From contig CM033122.1 in the NCBI GenBank assembly GCA_019321725.1, forward strand, positions 434,001 through 498,000: 64,000 bases of DNA, read 5' to 3'. The translations under genes were made by a program, and so were the position numbers. Below the pieces are notes generated by a model. The model did not search any database. It was given only the letters and a program-made list of their open reading frames with translations, and was not told where the DNA came from. Within the stretch, counting starts at the first letter, position 1. Each line of letters begins with the position of its first letter. This DNA comes from Paulownia fortunei (lineage: Eukaryota > Streptophyta > Magnoliopsida > Lamiales > Paulowniaceae). Shown piece after piece: positions 1 to 11,700 of the stretch.

Positions 1-272
1 AAACTGCACTATGACTCAATTTTAGCAATACTTGGCCCGCGTCATGATCAGTGACTTTCAACAAATTTAGGAAATAAAAAGGCTTCGTAACAATCTTGGT
101 GTACTAATAACCCTTCTTATACAGGTCGCACCCCGCCAACTTCACATAAGAAAAAAATATCTATATAGTGAAGACGGTAAAGATGAGGCTTAACAACATT
201 CTGCTGAGCAGTGTTACCACTTACAGGCAACTTACTGTCAGATACGAGATACAATTTTTCAAACATCAGTAC

Positions 273-405
273 CTGAGCCATAAAAGGAACTCTAAATGTA
301 TGACCAGTGAGCTCTGCTATCTTCAGCCATGAAGGGCATTTCCAGAGAGTCAGCTGATTCTGATTAAATCATGGCAGCAAAGCAGTTCATGCTCATAGCA
401 AGCTA
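273..405 (-). pseudogene. CDC20-like WD40 gene remnant
   Basis: Read on the minus strand, this stretch encodes [20 protein letters not shown] followed by TFRVPFMAQ. That closely resembles the WD-repeat segment of plant CDC20 (activator of the anaphase-promoting complex), where the family has NQLTLWKYPS, then AELTGHTSRVLFMAQ. Upstream, CYEHELLCCH resembles the KHERELLSSHG stretch but lies in another frame: one base is missing at the CAT-GGA junction, which also creates a TGA. The segment ends at a plausible CAG|GTACTG donor at 273, where CDC20 genes can have an intron, but the expected next exon (SPDGCTVASAAGDETL) is not found in bases 1-272. I infer a decayed fragment, not a working gene. The rest could lie left of the window, but the frameshift argues against function. 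Confidence 0.6.
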
Positions 406-410
406 AGTTG

Positions 411-1079
411 CTAAGTCAATAAGGTCAAGCTTTAATTATCAAGAACATTTCCATGTACAGACACATTAATGAATAGAATCTCAGCTTCTATGAGAAAGAG
501 CAGTTGGTGAAGTGAACTCCAACATTAGGTACTTTTTCAGATAAATGAATCTTCTTTCAGCTTTTGCAAATAGCAAATGTTTGAAATTCCAAATCTTTCA
601 ATTGTATAGAATTCAGTAACTCGATTGCGAAATTGAAGGCTGCTTGATTGAAATGAAAAAATCTTTATACCATGAGGTGTTCATTATATTCATCCTTATT
701 TCCAGGTGAAGCAAACAGGCCCTGAGATAAATAGTACCAACACCATTCCTGCATCCATTCTAAGTAGTCTCCCATTCTGTTTTGTTCAATTATTTTCTGA
801 CTGTTTTAGTTAACTGAGAGATTGATCAATGAGAATTAAATATTGCAGTAAATAAAGAAAAAGCCAATTCTTTTCAATGGATACACTTGTCTGTTTCTAT
901 CCATTTTAGTTTAACCAGTTTCTCATCTGTTAGTCATCTCCCCACTCAAAAGTCATTTACTGTGTTGTATATGTGCAAGTCATCAATTGAACCTCAGTTC
1001 TTGATTAATCCAGTCGTTATTTTGCTTTTTTTTTTTCCTGAGGTTTCCTTCCAGATAAACTACATTGTTTGGTTGTTGT
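411..1079. other. Intergenic, no gene recognised
   Basis: AT-rich sequence between the CDC20 remnant and the compound microsatellite. A 36-codon open stretch exists at 665-775 on the minus strand but matches nothing I know. Confidence 0.5.
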
Positions 1080-1080
1080 T

Positions 1081-1097
1081 GTGTGTGTGTGTGTGTT

Positions 1098-1154
<57 letters not shown>
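1081..1154. repeat. Compound (GT)n-(GA)n microsatellite
   Basis: An alternating GT tract with one interruption runs to about 1122 and passes directly into a GA tract of about 16 units. It lies about 140 bases beyond the 3' end of the first EG45-like gene. Confidence 0.95.
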
Positions 1155-1157
<3 letters not shown>

Positions 1158-1291
1158 AGTTTCTGAATCAATTGAAAATAACAACATTAACATGTTGCTA
1201 TGAAGTTAATATCTTGTATCATCAACATGATTCACTCTGTCTACATGAATTCTACTACATATCCTGTAAGAAGCTAAACTCTGCTAGCTGA

Positions 1292-2152
1292 CTAGAATTC
1301 TGTCCCATAAGAAACACAGAATGCCCATATTTTCATGTCAAATCCTGCAAAAATCAAACAGACATATGATTCTTTAGGAAGAAAAATCTCTAAAGAAGAT
1401 GTGATGATGATGATGATGATGATGGTGGTGGTGAAAAGAAAATAACTAGAAGGATCAATGGCAACATACTGGATAAATTCAATGTTGATTTTGGCATCAG
1501 GGGAGCGCGAAACAGCAGCAAAAGCATCATTTGACATCACTATAGTCGACGGGCATGGCCTTCTTGAGCAGAAGTCCACCACCCTTACATCGACTGTGCC
1601 CTCTTTGCAGGGCTTATTGCTGCCACTCAGGCACCTCAATCTGTAACGTCGGCCGCAAGCAGCTCCATTATCCCACAGCCCCTCACTTACCTGAACAAAC
1701 AGGTTTCCTGATGGGAATTGGTCTTGCCTATTGCCATTGCACTTAGTAGCTGCACAAGATTTAGTAAAACTTGTTAGAAAATTAGAATGCAAGAATGGTG
1801 GTGACCTTTCTGTGTATGGTAAGCTACTTTAGTCTTCAAGTTGACCGTCGTAAGTTTTACTATGTAATTTATGTATACGTTTGATTTTACCCTCCAAGTG
1901 CCATACACTTTACTAGAATTTATGCATCTAACATTCATAAATATGATATGTCCTAAAACACTATAGAATTGATGCTCGATGGCATGTGCTCGTGTTACAT
2001 TAAAATAACTGAAATAAAAGAGTTGTATGCATATACTCACGTGTGTATGGAGGATCATAGGAAGTAGCTGTTCCTATATCACCAAGAACTAGACTCATTT
2101 CTTTGCATGAAATACTTAGGACTATTGCAATGACTAAGGTTAGTAGACTCAT
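1292..2152 (-). CDS. EG45-like / plant natriuretic peptide-like secreted protein, copy 1
   Basis: Two coding exons on the minus strand: 2041-2152 and 1292-1749, joined at ACAC|GTGAGT and TGTGCAG|CTACTAAG. The ATG at 2152 opens a hydrophobic signal peptide (MSLLTLVIAIVLSIS), followed by the domain start GDIGTATSYDPPYTPTKCNG. The double-psi beta-barrel core of the EG45/expansin-like family follows: GLWDNGAACGRRYRLRC, then DVRVVDFCSRRPCPSTI with paired cysteines, and AKINIEFIQ. Family members are small apoplastic proteins that resemble expansins but lack the cellulose-binding domain; some act as natriuretic-peptide-like regulators of ion and water balance. The frame runs 58 residues past the usual end (FIQ), through a poly-Ile stretch encoded by the TGATGA repeat, to a stop at 1292. 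Either the old stop was lost, or a donor at CA|GTATGT (1468-1469) removes this tail. About 189 residues as read. A related copy lies at 8368-9133. Confidence 0.82.
1402..1433. repeat. TGA/TGG trinucleotide repeat within the EG45 copy 1 tail
   Basis: Seven TGA units and then TGG units. On the minus strand they read as ACC and ATC codons, giving three Thr and seven Ile in the C-terminal extension of EG45 copy 1. Confidence 0.9.
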
Positions 2153-2248
2153 GATTACTGAGAAAACCAGGGAAAAACACAAAAGTATTCTCAATTTTCA
2201 AGTAAAAGGAAGTTGACAATTCTGCTTCAAGGCCTTCAGCATATGCCA

Positions 2249-2258
2249 AATTTATAGT
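2249..2258 (-). promoter_or_regulatory. Likely TATA box of EG45-like copy 1
   Basis: The minus strand reads CTATAAATTT about 100 bases upstream of the ATG at 2152. Copy 2 carries a similar TATAAATTT upstream of its own start, supporting a shared core promoter. Confidence 0.5.
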
Positions 2259-2947
2259 TGGGGCATATCAATGTCGGTTGTGAGCACATACACAACCCAC
2301 ACACACAAATTAAGTTTATGAATCAATAGTGACTTAGGTACGTAGTAACTTTTTTAGTCATCAGTTGGCGCACGTGTAATGCTAATAAAATATGGGCAAC
2401 ATGAATTTGGCTTAGAATAGGTCAACATTTATATAATAGCAGGCATTAGTGCTTAGCTACAAGTTTAAACCTTTTTTTTTTTTTTTCTCTCTTGTAGTGG
2501 AGGAGGTCTTTATCTCAATTGGAGTGGTTTTTTTTTTTTTTTAATTTTCAAAACTAATACCATTTTATTGGGTTGAAATCACTTAAATTCGATTGAGTAA
2601 GGATCCATAAGAATTGTGGATCCCAAAATAGTACACATCAATCTATTTTTTTTTTTAAATATTTTTTATAGGATTATGATCATTAGAAAATTTGAGATAC
2701 ATAACTCCGTAAATATAAATAGTGTTACAGCATTAAAAACTCTAACTAATTTACAGTATTTGAAAAGGGTATAAAAAAATCTGTCAATCATAGAAGAAAT
2801 TTACATGAACCTAATATATTTTGAGAATCCTTATCCTATTAGTCATTTGTGATATAACAATTAATTTTTGGATCAAATCAAACCCTAGTTTCCATGCTTA
2901 AATTCTTGCCTCAAAATTATCTTATATATGTGTGTAATATATATGCA

Positions 2948-4042
2948 GGGCTATTAATCGGACCTTACGAGTCGAGCTCTCAAATGGACCCGATCACCTT
3001 AGCTCAACTCGCATATATTATGAGCTTCGGGTTTATTTTATGCTAGCTTGCATTAACAAGTTTTTCTCATTAAAAAATGAAACTACATAATAAAATACTT
3101 ACGAAATAATTAATTTTGCATGATACACGAGATAAAAATATACGCTAGTAAACTTAAATTCCAAGCTTATAAGCTGTAACATAAAGCGTAAAGTACTTGA
3201 TAAAACTCAAAGCGTCAATTTCACATCATAATTTGTCCCATATTATATTATTCGAATTTACACTTCACACATATATATAAAAAGATGAAAATTGCTAATT
3301 AATGAAATATTCAAGGAAAAAATGCTTTTTTTCCGGGAATTCTGTAAGAAATAATGACGTTAAAATTTAATAATCATAAACTATTTAGATTGATTATTTA
3401 AGAATTGCACAAAGAAATTAAAGACATGATTACCTCCATATACATATCAATTCCAAGAATGCTTTGAAGCTTTGGCAGCCTATAACTTGTTTGGGTGAAT
3501 GAAAAATAAATTTGATAATGAAATTGATTGAAATGGAAAATTGAAAAGTCTCGTTAAACTATAGATTCGGAAACCTTTCCTCTCATTTCTCAGCCCAAAT
3601 AACTAGAAGCTTGCTACCAATAGCAATAAACAAAACTCAATTTTCAGAATATTTATTCAAGTCCCGAAGCTCCTAGTTCTTTGTCATTTCATATATCATT
3701 AATTAGTTTTTTGTTTTGTAAAAATGACAATTGGTGGCGAAATGTTTAATATAAAAATAAAGCATTAGAATGTATAATCTTTTTTTTTTATTATTCGAAT
3801 TCTAAAACGTGAGGAATGAGAAAAACAGGTAGGATTCAAACCCATCGAACTAATTTATAAAAGGTGAGGACTAGAATACATAATCTACACTTTAATTAAA
3901 TTATGCTTATTTAAGTTGAGCCTTATTAAGCTCCGACTCAAATCACATATTCATCGAACTTAATTAAGATGCTTGAAGTTAATTTTGTTCACATTTAATT
4001 AGATTAGATTTACATATAAACATCGACCCAACTAAATTTACA

Positions 4043-4046
<4 letters not shown>
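2948..4046. mobile_element. Putative degenerate DNA transposon with GGGCTRTWAAT-type ends
   Basis: The left end reads GGGCTATTAATCGGACC and is followed by ACGAGTCGAGCTC. The right end, reverse complemented, reads GGGTTGTAAATTTAGTTGGG followed by TCGATG. These imperfect terminal inverted repeats, with internal Gly/Arg-codon-free, CGAG/CTCG-type motifs, resemble the widespread plant elements with GGGCTGTAAATGAGCCGAGC ends. About 1.1 kb, no coding capacity seen. The right end abuts a TA microsatellite, so a target-site duplication cannot be read. Confidence 0.4.

Positions 4047-4095
<49 letters not shown>
4047..4095. repeat. (TA)n microsatellite
   Basis: An uninterrupted TA tract of about 24 units directly after the right end of the putative transposon. 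Confidence 0.95.
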
Positions 4096-4098
<3 letters not shown>

Positions 4099-5075
4099 CA
4101 CTTACTTATAATTAGGCTTGCTAAAAATATGTGCAATAGAATAGTTAGTTGATCGGTCCAAATAATTAGTGAGCATCCAAAGTGCGCACATGTAGTAGTG
4201 GGTTGATACGGACCTATCCATCAAGATTTCTGTACCAAGTTCTCTACCAAAGAACTTTAGTGAAACCCCTTTTCATTTCTTTCTTTTACTCTTTTCATTG
4301 GTGTGTCTATACAGCTTGAAGATTTGTACATATATGTGCTTTAAGAATTAAACATCATATAATGGATCTTCTTTCTTCACTTTTTTAAAGATTTATCCCA
4401 TTTCTTGATCCAATAAACCTCATACAACACTTCTATATGTTTGTGGATATTTAGTTGGGAACTAAAACTCAAATCGGATATGAAATATTTAAAAACCCTT
4501 ATTAGGGTATGTTTGGCATTAAAAGGAGATTGGTTGTGATCATAGGATAAAATTCTCTTTGATTGGTAAAATTAAAAATTAAAAATTAAAATAAAATTAT
4601 GGAGTGAATCTATCGTTCAACTTATAGATATTAAGAATATTATCAACTTAAACCTAATCTTTCCTTTCCTCTCTATCTTTCCTTTGTACCAAACTAAAAA
4701 CAAGATGAGTACCCTTTCCCACACCCGTTCCCTTCCCTCCAATCCCTCCAACCAATTTCAAGCAAAAGAAGGGCAATCACATCAATACATTCATTTCTTT
4801 AGAGGTATCGCACAAGGATATATCTTTTATCCCATCAAATCTTGGCTTCCCATAGACCTACTTTACCTAAGTGGGCATAACATAAATGCCTGCAAAGTGT
4901 TACTCTTGGAGATAAAAACATCCACAATTCCCACGCGTTTTCTTTTTTTCTTTCTTTTTTTTTTTTTTGAAGATGATATGATATCACGTTAGTGATATCA
5001 TTTCTTTTATATTTTATTTTTCAACCTTAGTACTTTATTTTTGATAATTTAATCTAATTATGAAGATGTCGTCAC

Positions 5076-5106
<31 letters not shown>

Positions 5107-7612
5107 TATCCTTTCAGAAATTAGAAGTGCAAAAGTACACGTAAACTAAGTAAATTATAAATTGCTTCCACTAAAGTGAATTTATTCGTAGTGCGCCAAA
5201 ATGCAGCATTGATCAACTTAAAAAGAATGATTGTTATAGTATATAGGGAACTAATGATATGATTTGACTCAATTCTGATTTTGTCAAAATTATTTGACCA
5301 TTGATTTCAGTGGGTGCACCGTGCACTTGACTAATCTTGAGTCGTGGAAACTTCTTTGCCTGTTTTCTTGAAATAATAATGAGGTGTAATGTTACCCATC
5401 AAACTTATTTTTGACTTCTGTAAGTTGGGGATATTACCTATAATTTTTTTATTTATATTTAAATTTATTTTCATGATAAAATTATCAATCTAAACTTAAA
5501 AAAAATATTTAATAAAATTTAAGAATGACAACAGGATTAAGTTTGTCAAATTTCGAAACCCCACCTCTCAAGATTTTTATGGATCTAAACTTGAATCCAA
5601 ACTCACCTCAGACCAGAGTGCCAATGGGTTAGACGGATATAATATATATCACATAAATACATACATAATAAATATATATATATATATATATATAATATTT
5701 TAAGGGATCGAATTCGGATTAGATCTGAGTTTAGGTCTGAAAACTAAAATCTGAAAACCGCCTCAGAAACCCCTTTGTGATTGTAAAATTCGCCCTAAGT
5801 GAGGTGGATTTGAAGCAGTTCAAATTTTAATCAAACCTACTATCATTCCTAATAAATTAAACCAACATAAAAATTATGTCATTTTTTTACATCGTTTTCA
5901 ATCCAGTCAACAATAAAAAAAATATACAATAATTTTATTTTATTTTTTTAATAAAAAATATTTATATCATTGTAAGATTTTATCTATATTTATATTAATT
6001 TCGACTAAAATCATAACAAATTTTATGTATATATAATATATTAAATAATAATTTTATTCTAAATATTTTCTACGAAGGAGTAATTTAATTATAAAAAATA
6101 ATTTTTATTATATTCTTATAATTCATTTCCAATAACCAATCATGAATTGACATATTTTATTCCTTAGTGATTCGTTGTGCATATTTTATGCTGCATCCCA
6201 ATCGCCTCTTATTATTTTCTGTATAGGCGAGATACGGTGCACCTATCGAACTTAGCAAGACTAACGCACCAACATTGGCACCAACTAGCTAATGTGGTGG
6301 CGAACACACTGTGCTATAACATTTTGACTCATTCAATCTTTATCACATGTATGTTTTTTTTTTTTTTGTCTCCTCTCCAACTTGGGTCAACAAGTTATGT
6401 TTAAGAAGCTGTTCAATCCTCCACTTAGGTCAATGAAGTATTTGCTCAAATTCAAGTGAAACTATGGAACTCCTTCAATTTGCCTATGATTTGGCCTCAC
6501 CAACATAAACCTCTGATCTCATTTCTTAATTTTGTTTCATGTGTTGTAAATATGGATTTCCAACACTGATATAAAGTTCATTACAACAAGATAATCTAAA
6601 ATAACTTACAGGTTTGAGATGTCATGAGTAACGATAAGTATTTAAGTACTTTAATTACGGCATGATAGGTATTGAGAATGTGGTGCAATTATGAACTAAT
6701 GGCTGCTGAACATGTCAGAATTAATCTAATCTAAAAAAGTAATTAATAAAGATAATCGGTGACTTGTTATCGGATCCCAGCACCATAATAATAAACCTTT
6801 AAATCAAACGCCAGTCACTTTAATTAGAAAGTGACTTTAAATGTGCATAAGCAAATTAATTAATGAATGTTTTGTTAAAGATTCTGATCGATCAAAATCA
6901 TCATTTATATTACTTGTGTTTTGGAGTAGTGGAGTATTATATATTGGTCCGTTTTTATCTCGGGGAATGAGAATCCACCTTGTGAAGGAGAGGAATTAAA
7001 GCCAGGGTTTAGTATTCTTTGATCTGGTGGCTAAAACATAGCGCACTTAAGATTCGACTGCCTCGTCTAAGAATGCAATTCCGATGTGCGTTGGTTATTC
7101 GATTCAACTTGATGTTTCATTTTATATTTTATGTTATGCAAGTTAAATACATAAAATATTTTTTTTTAAATAAAATTTAAATATGAATTATAATTTTATT
7201 TAATATTTAACTTATTTTATATGAAAAGAAGTCGAGGAGAGTAGTTTTTAAGGTTAATTATGAAAATTACCCTGAGGTTTATATAAATACCCCCTCAATA
7301 TTTATTATTATTTTACAAAATGCACATATTAAGAGGACTTGTTTGTAAAACAAATACAAATCTAAATTATGTATTTATAATTTATAAGTTTAGAAATGTA
7401 ATTTTTGTATATAAGAGAAAAGTGGTTTTTGTTACTAACTCTACTCTATATGCAAATTGTCATTGACTTTTCATTTGCTTTGTCATCCCATTAAGCTCAA
7501 AGGAAACCCTTCCGAAATTATGATCTACAAACTCTAACAAAAATTGAAGGTAGTGGGGAAGAACATATGAAACCTAGACAATTCAAAATTTTGTGCTGGT
7601 TCACACTTCACA

Positions 7613-7613
<1 letters not shown>
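4096..7613. other. Gene-free AT-rich intergenic DNA
   Basis: No coding exon recognised. It holds a perfect 10-bp inverted repeat (4978-5001), a CAT repeat around 5078-5106, a TA tract at 5672-5694, and a stretch near 7240-7340 of the AATTACCCTGAGG type often seen in old plant repeats. Confidence 0.6.

Positions 7614-7652
<39 letters not shown>
7614..7652. repeat. (CA)n microsatellite
   Basis: An uninterrupted CA tract of about 19 units, some 700 bases beyond the 3' end of EG45-like copy 2. Confidence 0.95.
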
Positions 7653-7654
<2 letters not shown>

Positions 7655-8367
7655 AATGACGGCTGATACATTTTTTGACTACTATAGATTGTCTGAACAA
7701 CATGACTTAATCATTACAAGTCGTGATCATGGCAACATTTGACTCACTTTTTTTAGCATATTTAAATTTTGGCAAGTATTGATAGGATTTCGCTTAACTC
7801 CCACCGCAAAAAACGAAAAAGTATATATTAAAGCACTTTTCGGACTAAAGTCCAGTTCCCAACTAAATGAAAATGTTTGACATTTGTGATAAGCTTGAAT
7901 CAATAGACTTAAAACTAAGTACCATAAACTTCAAAAGTTCTTGGAATTAAACGCTGGTCCAAACTCAAAAATAATGAGAGTTGCATTGTAGTTGACCAAA
8001 AAAAAAAAAAAAGGAGTCTCTAATCCTTCATTTTGAAAGTGCAAGTAAAACACAAATGCATATTGACTTCTTTTCCTAGAATTAGATAGATATTTGAGTG
8101 TCAGGTACTACTCATGTGGGATCCACAAAAATTAGTTATAGATACATTTAGAGCTTGCTACAGGTGCATCCAGCAATTTCTTTTTCCTCCATGACGTTAT
8201 TGTTTCAACTCTAATATCGTGTACGACAAATTACATATGCATCATATCCTGCAAATCAAATCAAGAATAAATAAAAAATAAGTGTACATAAGAAAAAAAA
8301 AAAAGGAGAAAACTGCAGGATGTATATATGAGGAAATTAAAGAGAACTAAAATAATGGAAATTAATA

Positions 8368-9133
8368 TTACTGAATGTATTCGATGTTGATTTTTGCATG
8401 GGGAGAATGTGAGACAGTGGCAAAGGCGTCATTTGACATGACGATTGTGGAAGGGCAAGGCCTTTTGGAGCAGAAATCCACCACCCTAACATCCACCGTA
8501 CCACCTTTGCATGGCTTATTGCTTCCACTTAGGCATCTCAGCCTGTAACGCCGCCCGCACGCCGCCCCATTGTCCCATAGCCCTTCACTAACCGCCGCAA
8601 ACAAATTGCCCGCCGGAAATTGATCTTGTCTATTACCACTACACTTGGTAGCTGCACCAAGTCAAAGCAACCAGTATTGAACAAAGTCCAAGTCGTACCA
8701 TTTATAAATACACATTAATTGATTTGGCTTAACACAGTGTGGTTTTCTTTATCGCTACTTTTACAATTTGAATGACACCACGTTTAAAAGTTTAAATTGT
8801 TCGAGATAAGTTATATTTACTACAAAAAATCACAAGCAATCCCGCAATGCTCTAATATAAAAACTAAAATCCTATTGGAGTACTATATACTAATATCTCG
8901 ACTACATCCCAGAATTTGAAAAATATTCAATTAAAATACAATCTACAATACTATTTGGACTCTTAATATAAATATATACACAAATTAAATAATGCGATCG
9001 CGTAACAAAATAACAATTACTTACGTGTGTATGGAGGACCATAAGACGAGGCTGTTCCAATGTCTCCAAGAACTAGGGTTATAACTTGTACACACGAAAA
9101 GAAAACCACTATTGCCCTATCTAAGTTATCCAT
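8368..9133 (-). CDS. EG45-like / plant natriuretic peptide-like secreted protein, copy 2
   Basis: Two coding exons on the minus strand: 9025-9133 and 8368-8651, joined at ACAC|GTAAGT and TTGGTGCAG|CTACC. The product is 130 residues, a normal length for the family. The ATG at 9133 opens a hydrophobic leader (AIVVFFSCVQVITLVLG), and the mature domain begins at GDIGTASSYGPPYTPTKCSG. The core GLWDNGAACGRRYRLRC and the cysteine pair in VDFCSKRPCPS match copy 1 almost exactly, and the protein ends AKINIEYIQ and TAA. Same intron position and phase as copy 1, so the two arose by duplication. Predicted role: a secreted, expansin-related apoplastic protein without the carbohydrate-binding domain. A TATATAAATTT element lies about 55 bases upstream of the start. 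Confidence 0.88.
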
Positions 9134-9185
9134 GAATATCGAAGACTGAAAATATGAATGCTACTCGAGAATCCCTTAATGTTAA

Positions 9186-9196
9186 ATTTATATATA
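9186..9196 (-). promoter_or_regulatory. Likely TATA box of EG45-like copy 2
   Basis: The minus strand reads TATATATAAATTT about 55-60 bases upstream of the ATG at 9133. Confidence 0.55.
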
Positions 9197-9199
9197 GGA

Positions 9200-11290
9200 G
9201 AGTACTACCACTAATCACGCCCAGATATGAGAAACAAGTTACACAAAAACCACCTTTATATAGCAATGGACGGTATGAAATGGGAATAAGAATCATGAGC
9301 TAATGTTGACTATTTTTTTGTCCAATCGTGTATTATTTTAGTCTTCTAGATGAGCATCTGAAAAGGACTATACATTTCTTACCATGTTAGATTGCGTGGG
9401 AGCACTTTCCAGAAAAAAAAAAGTATATGTAAGAAAGGTAGAACTAATTCAATTTTAAGTATTCTTTGTTGAATTATATGCTTTGAAATATTATCACTAG
9501 TACTGGATTCTCAACACAAAGCTATGAGTATAGTAGCAGGTATTCTTTAAAGAAAACTCTAATCTCATGTTCAAATTTAATTTCAGTCCTGAAACTGTAG
9601 TTACTAAAAGTTTTAGCTAAGCTTTTAAACTCTTGTACGACTATGAAGCCTACCTCAACTGGTAAAATTAGGGTCCCTGAGTGTAGTTATTAGTTTAGTT
9701 GTTTAATTAATTGGTTGGTGATTATCTAATATTTTTAGTTGGATTCATAGAAGGAACGCACCTTCAAATTGATATATTGTCCCTCACTACTCACTACAGA
9801 TTTTTTTTTTTTTTTTGACCTAGGAGGACTATGGAATTAATGGAGATGAGTGGATAAAGTAAAACCACATTTTCTGGCACAAGTGTATTTGAATGCTGTC
9901 AATACAGATTGTCTATTGCCGCTGCAGCCCCCAAATGGGATTTTGAATTTGGTGCATGGTTGTATCTTGGTTTTTTTTATAAACTTTTTTCATGATCAGG
10001 AAGTGAATGGTAGATGGAATTCTATTTGCGATACGAATAAATAATTATGAGATTTTGAGGTTAGTTTTTGGATACTCTATAATACTCAAGTTAGTATTAG
10101 GGTTAAGAAAGTGAATGTCCAAATATAGATGACATGCGTATTTTAAAATGGTGAAAAATAAAAATATTTATACTCCATATATTAGAAAGTATAATTCAAT
10201 GTAGCATCACGTATAAATTATTTAAATTTTATGAGTCCGTGGGCCCAAGCCTTGTAGCTTTCATGGACCAACCTAAGCATTGTAGCATATATTCTTTGAT
10301 GATTTGTTAATTTTATGGACTTCACCTACTGGAGCTCGTGGATCATGGCGCATCAAAATTTTATGATGATTACATGATCTACTAATTAAAGTTATCTAAT
10401 AGTCCAAGTGTATATATAGCTTCTTATATATATATATATATTATGGTGTTAAGGGCGACCTCCCCTGTCCGTCCCCTAACCACAATTAACTACTACACAA
10501 CTTACATTGTAATTGGTCATATGTTTTATTTTATATTTATATTATAGTGTACACTAAGTGTATGTATAAAAAAATATTTTATACAATTAGTGAGATATAT
10601 AAGATATAAATTCACATGAGTGGACAAGAAAAATACGTGCAGGAGCTGATTACATAGTACTTAAAACATCCCCAGAGCAGTCATAGAAGTTTTTGCCCAA
10701 ATAGCAATTAGAGCTTTCTTCTTGGTCCATAAATGAATTGCTGAAAGTTGCATTGGGCCATTTCATGGGATGCTTAACATGGTCCAGTTGTACAACGTCC
10801 AGCCCAAAATTAGGTCTACTGTCTATTGCTATTGTAAGTCAAGTAGTAGTCTCAAATTTTATTTCAACCTGATTGTATATATGTCTGGAATCTCATACCA
10901 TTTGAGGTCAATCCAAATCTTGAATTCCAAGGATCTCTCAAATTATTATGAAAATGAAATAAGAGTTGAATCTATGATGTCTTGTCTTTGTACTCAGAAT
11001 TAAATTTCTGTCCCTCTCTTGAGTTGAGTCTTCACAATCAAACTAGATTTGATTAACAAAATTATTCAAAATCACAACAAATATATGTGAGCATTAAAAG
11101 CGTTCCAAACAAAACTTTGCTATTTCAAAATTCAAGGAAAGCATAAAAAGGGGGTGGGTGGGAAGATTGTTACAATATCCCAAAATCTCTTTTTGCAAAG
11201 GTGTTATTTAAAGGGCAAAAATAGTATATTTATATGGTGTATAAATATTTCATTGGTTTTCCATCTGGGCTGCAAGGGGGAAGAATAGAG
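9200..11290. other. Intergenic, no gene recognised
   Basis: AT-rich DNA between the convergently and divergently placed EG45 and BT1 genes. A stretch at about 9585-9690 (CAGTCCTGAAACTGTAG) resembles common dispersed plant repeats. A TATATTTATA candidate lies near 11227, about 470 bases before the BT1 start. Confidence 0.45.
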
Positions 11291-11612
11291 TCCCGCCCCT
11301 TTTCCCTTAAAGAAGCCCTTATTGAATCCTCCGCCTCCACAATCTCAGCCCTCAGCCCCTCAGTTCTCAGATTCGCCAACCATAACAACTTTATGCATCA
11401 ATATTAGTCTAGAACTCTGGGATCAGCTATTTCTCAGGCCTATTGAAAATATTCTTGGAATAGGATTTTTACTAATATTCTCACCTACCCTATTGTCAAG
11501 AATGGAATTTTTGCCACCAATTTTCCCAAAGTCAAATCTTTTGCTCCTTCACCTTTCCCATAATGCCTGGAAACATGAAATCCCTGAAGTTCGGGTTGTT
11601 TTGAATTTTGCC

Positions 11613-11636
11613 GAGAGAGAGAGAGAGAGAGAGAGA
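11613..11636. repeat. (GA)n repeat just upstream of BT1
   Basis: Twelve GA units about 65 bases before the BT1 start codon, on the coding strand, probably in the 5' leader. Such tracts can bind GAGA-binding (BPC) factors. Confidence 0.85.
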
Positions 11637-11700
11637 AAAGTACACAACCTAGCATACAGTGATACAAGGGTTTGGTTCTGGAGGTTTTTGAAAGTCTTGA

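Noticed and set aside
665..775. 36-codon minus-strand frame starting MGDYLEWMQEWCWYYL
   Set aside because: Too short, no known family, no splice partner found, and next to a decayed gene.
3816..3850. GGATTCAAACCCAT, resembling a tRNA T-arm
   Set aside because: No anticodon arm or acceptor stem around it; lies within a degenerate repeat.
4504..4700. GGGTATGTTTGGCATT start resembling hAT/Harbinger MITE ends
   Set aside because: The matching inverted end (CCAAACATACCC type) is not present; only a weak GTACCAAAC was seen.
4684..4992. 102-codon plus-strand frame
   Set aside because: Begins at a non-ATG codon, low-complexity tail in a T-run, no domain.
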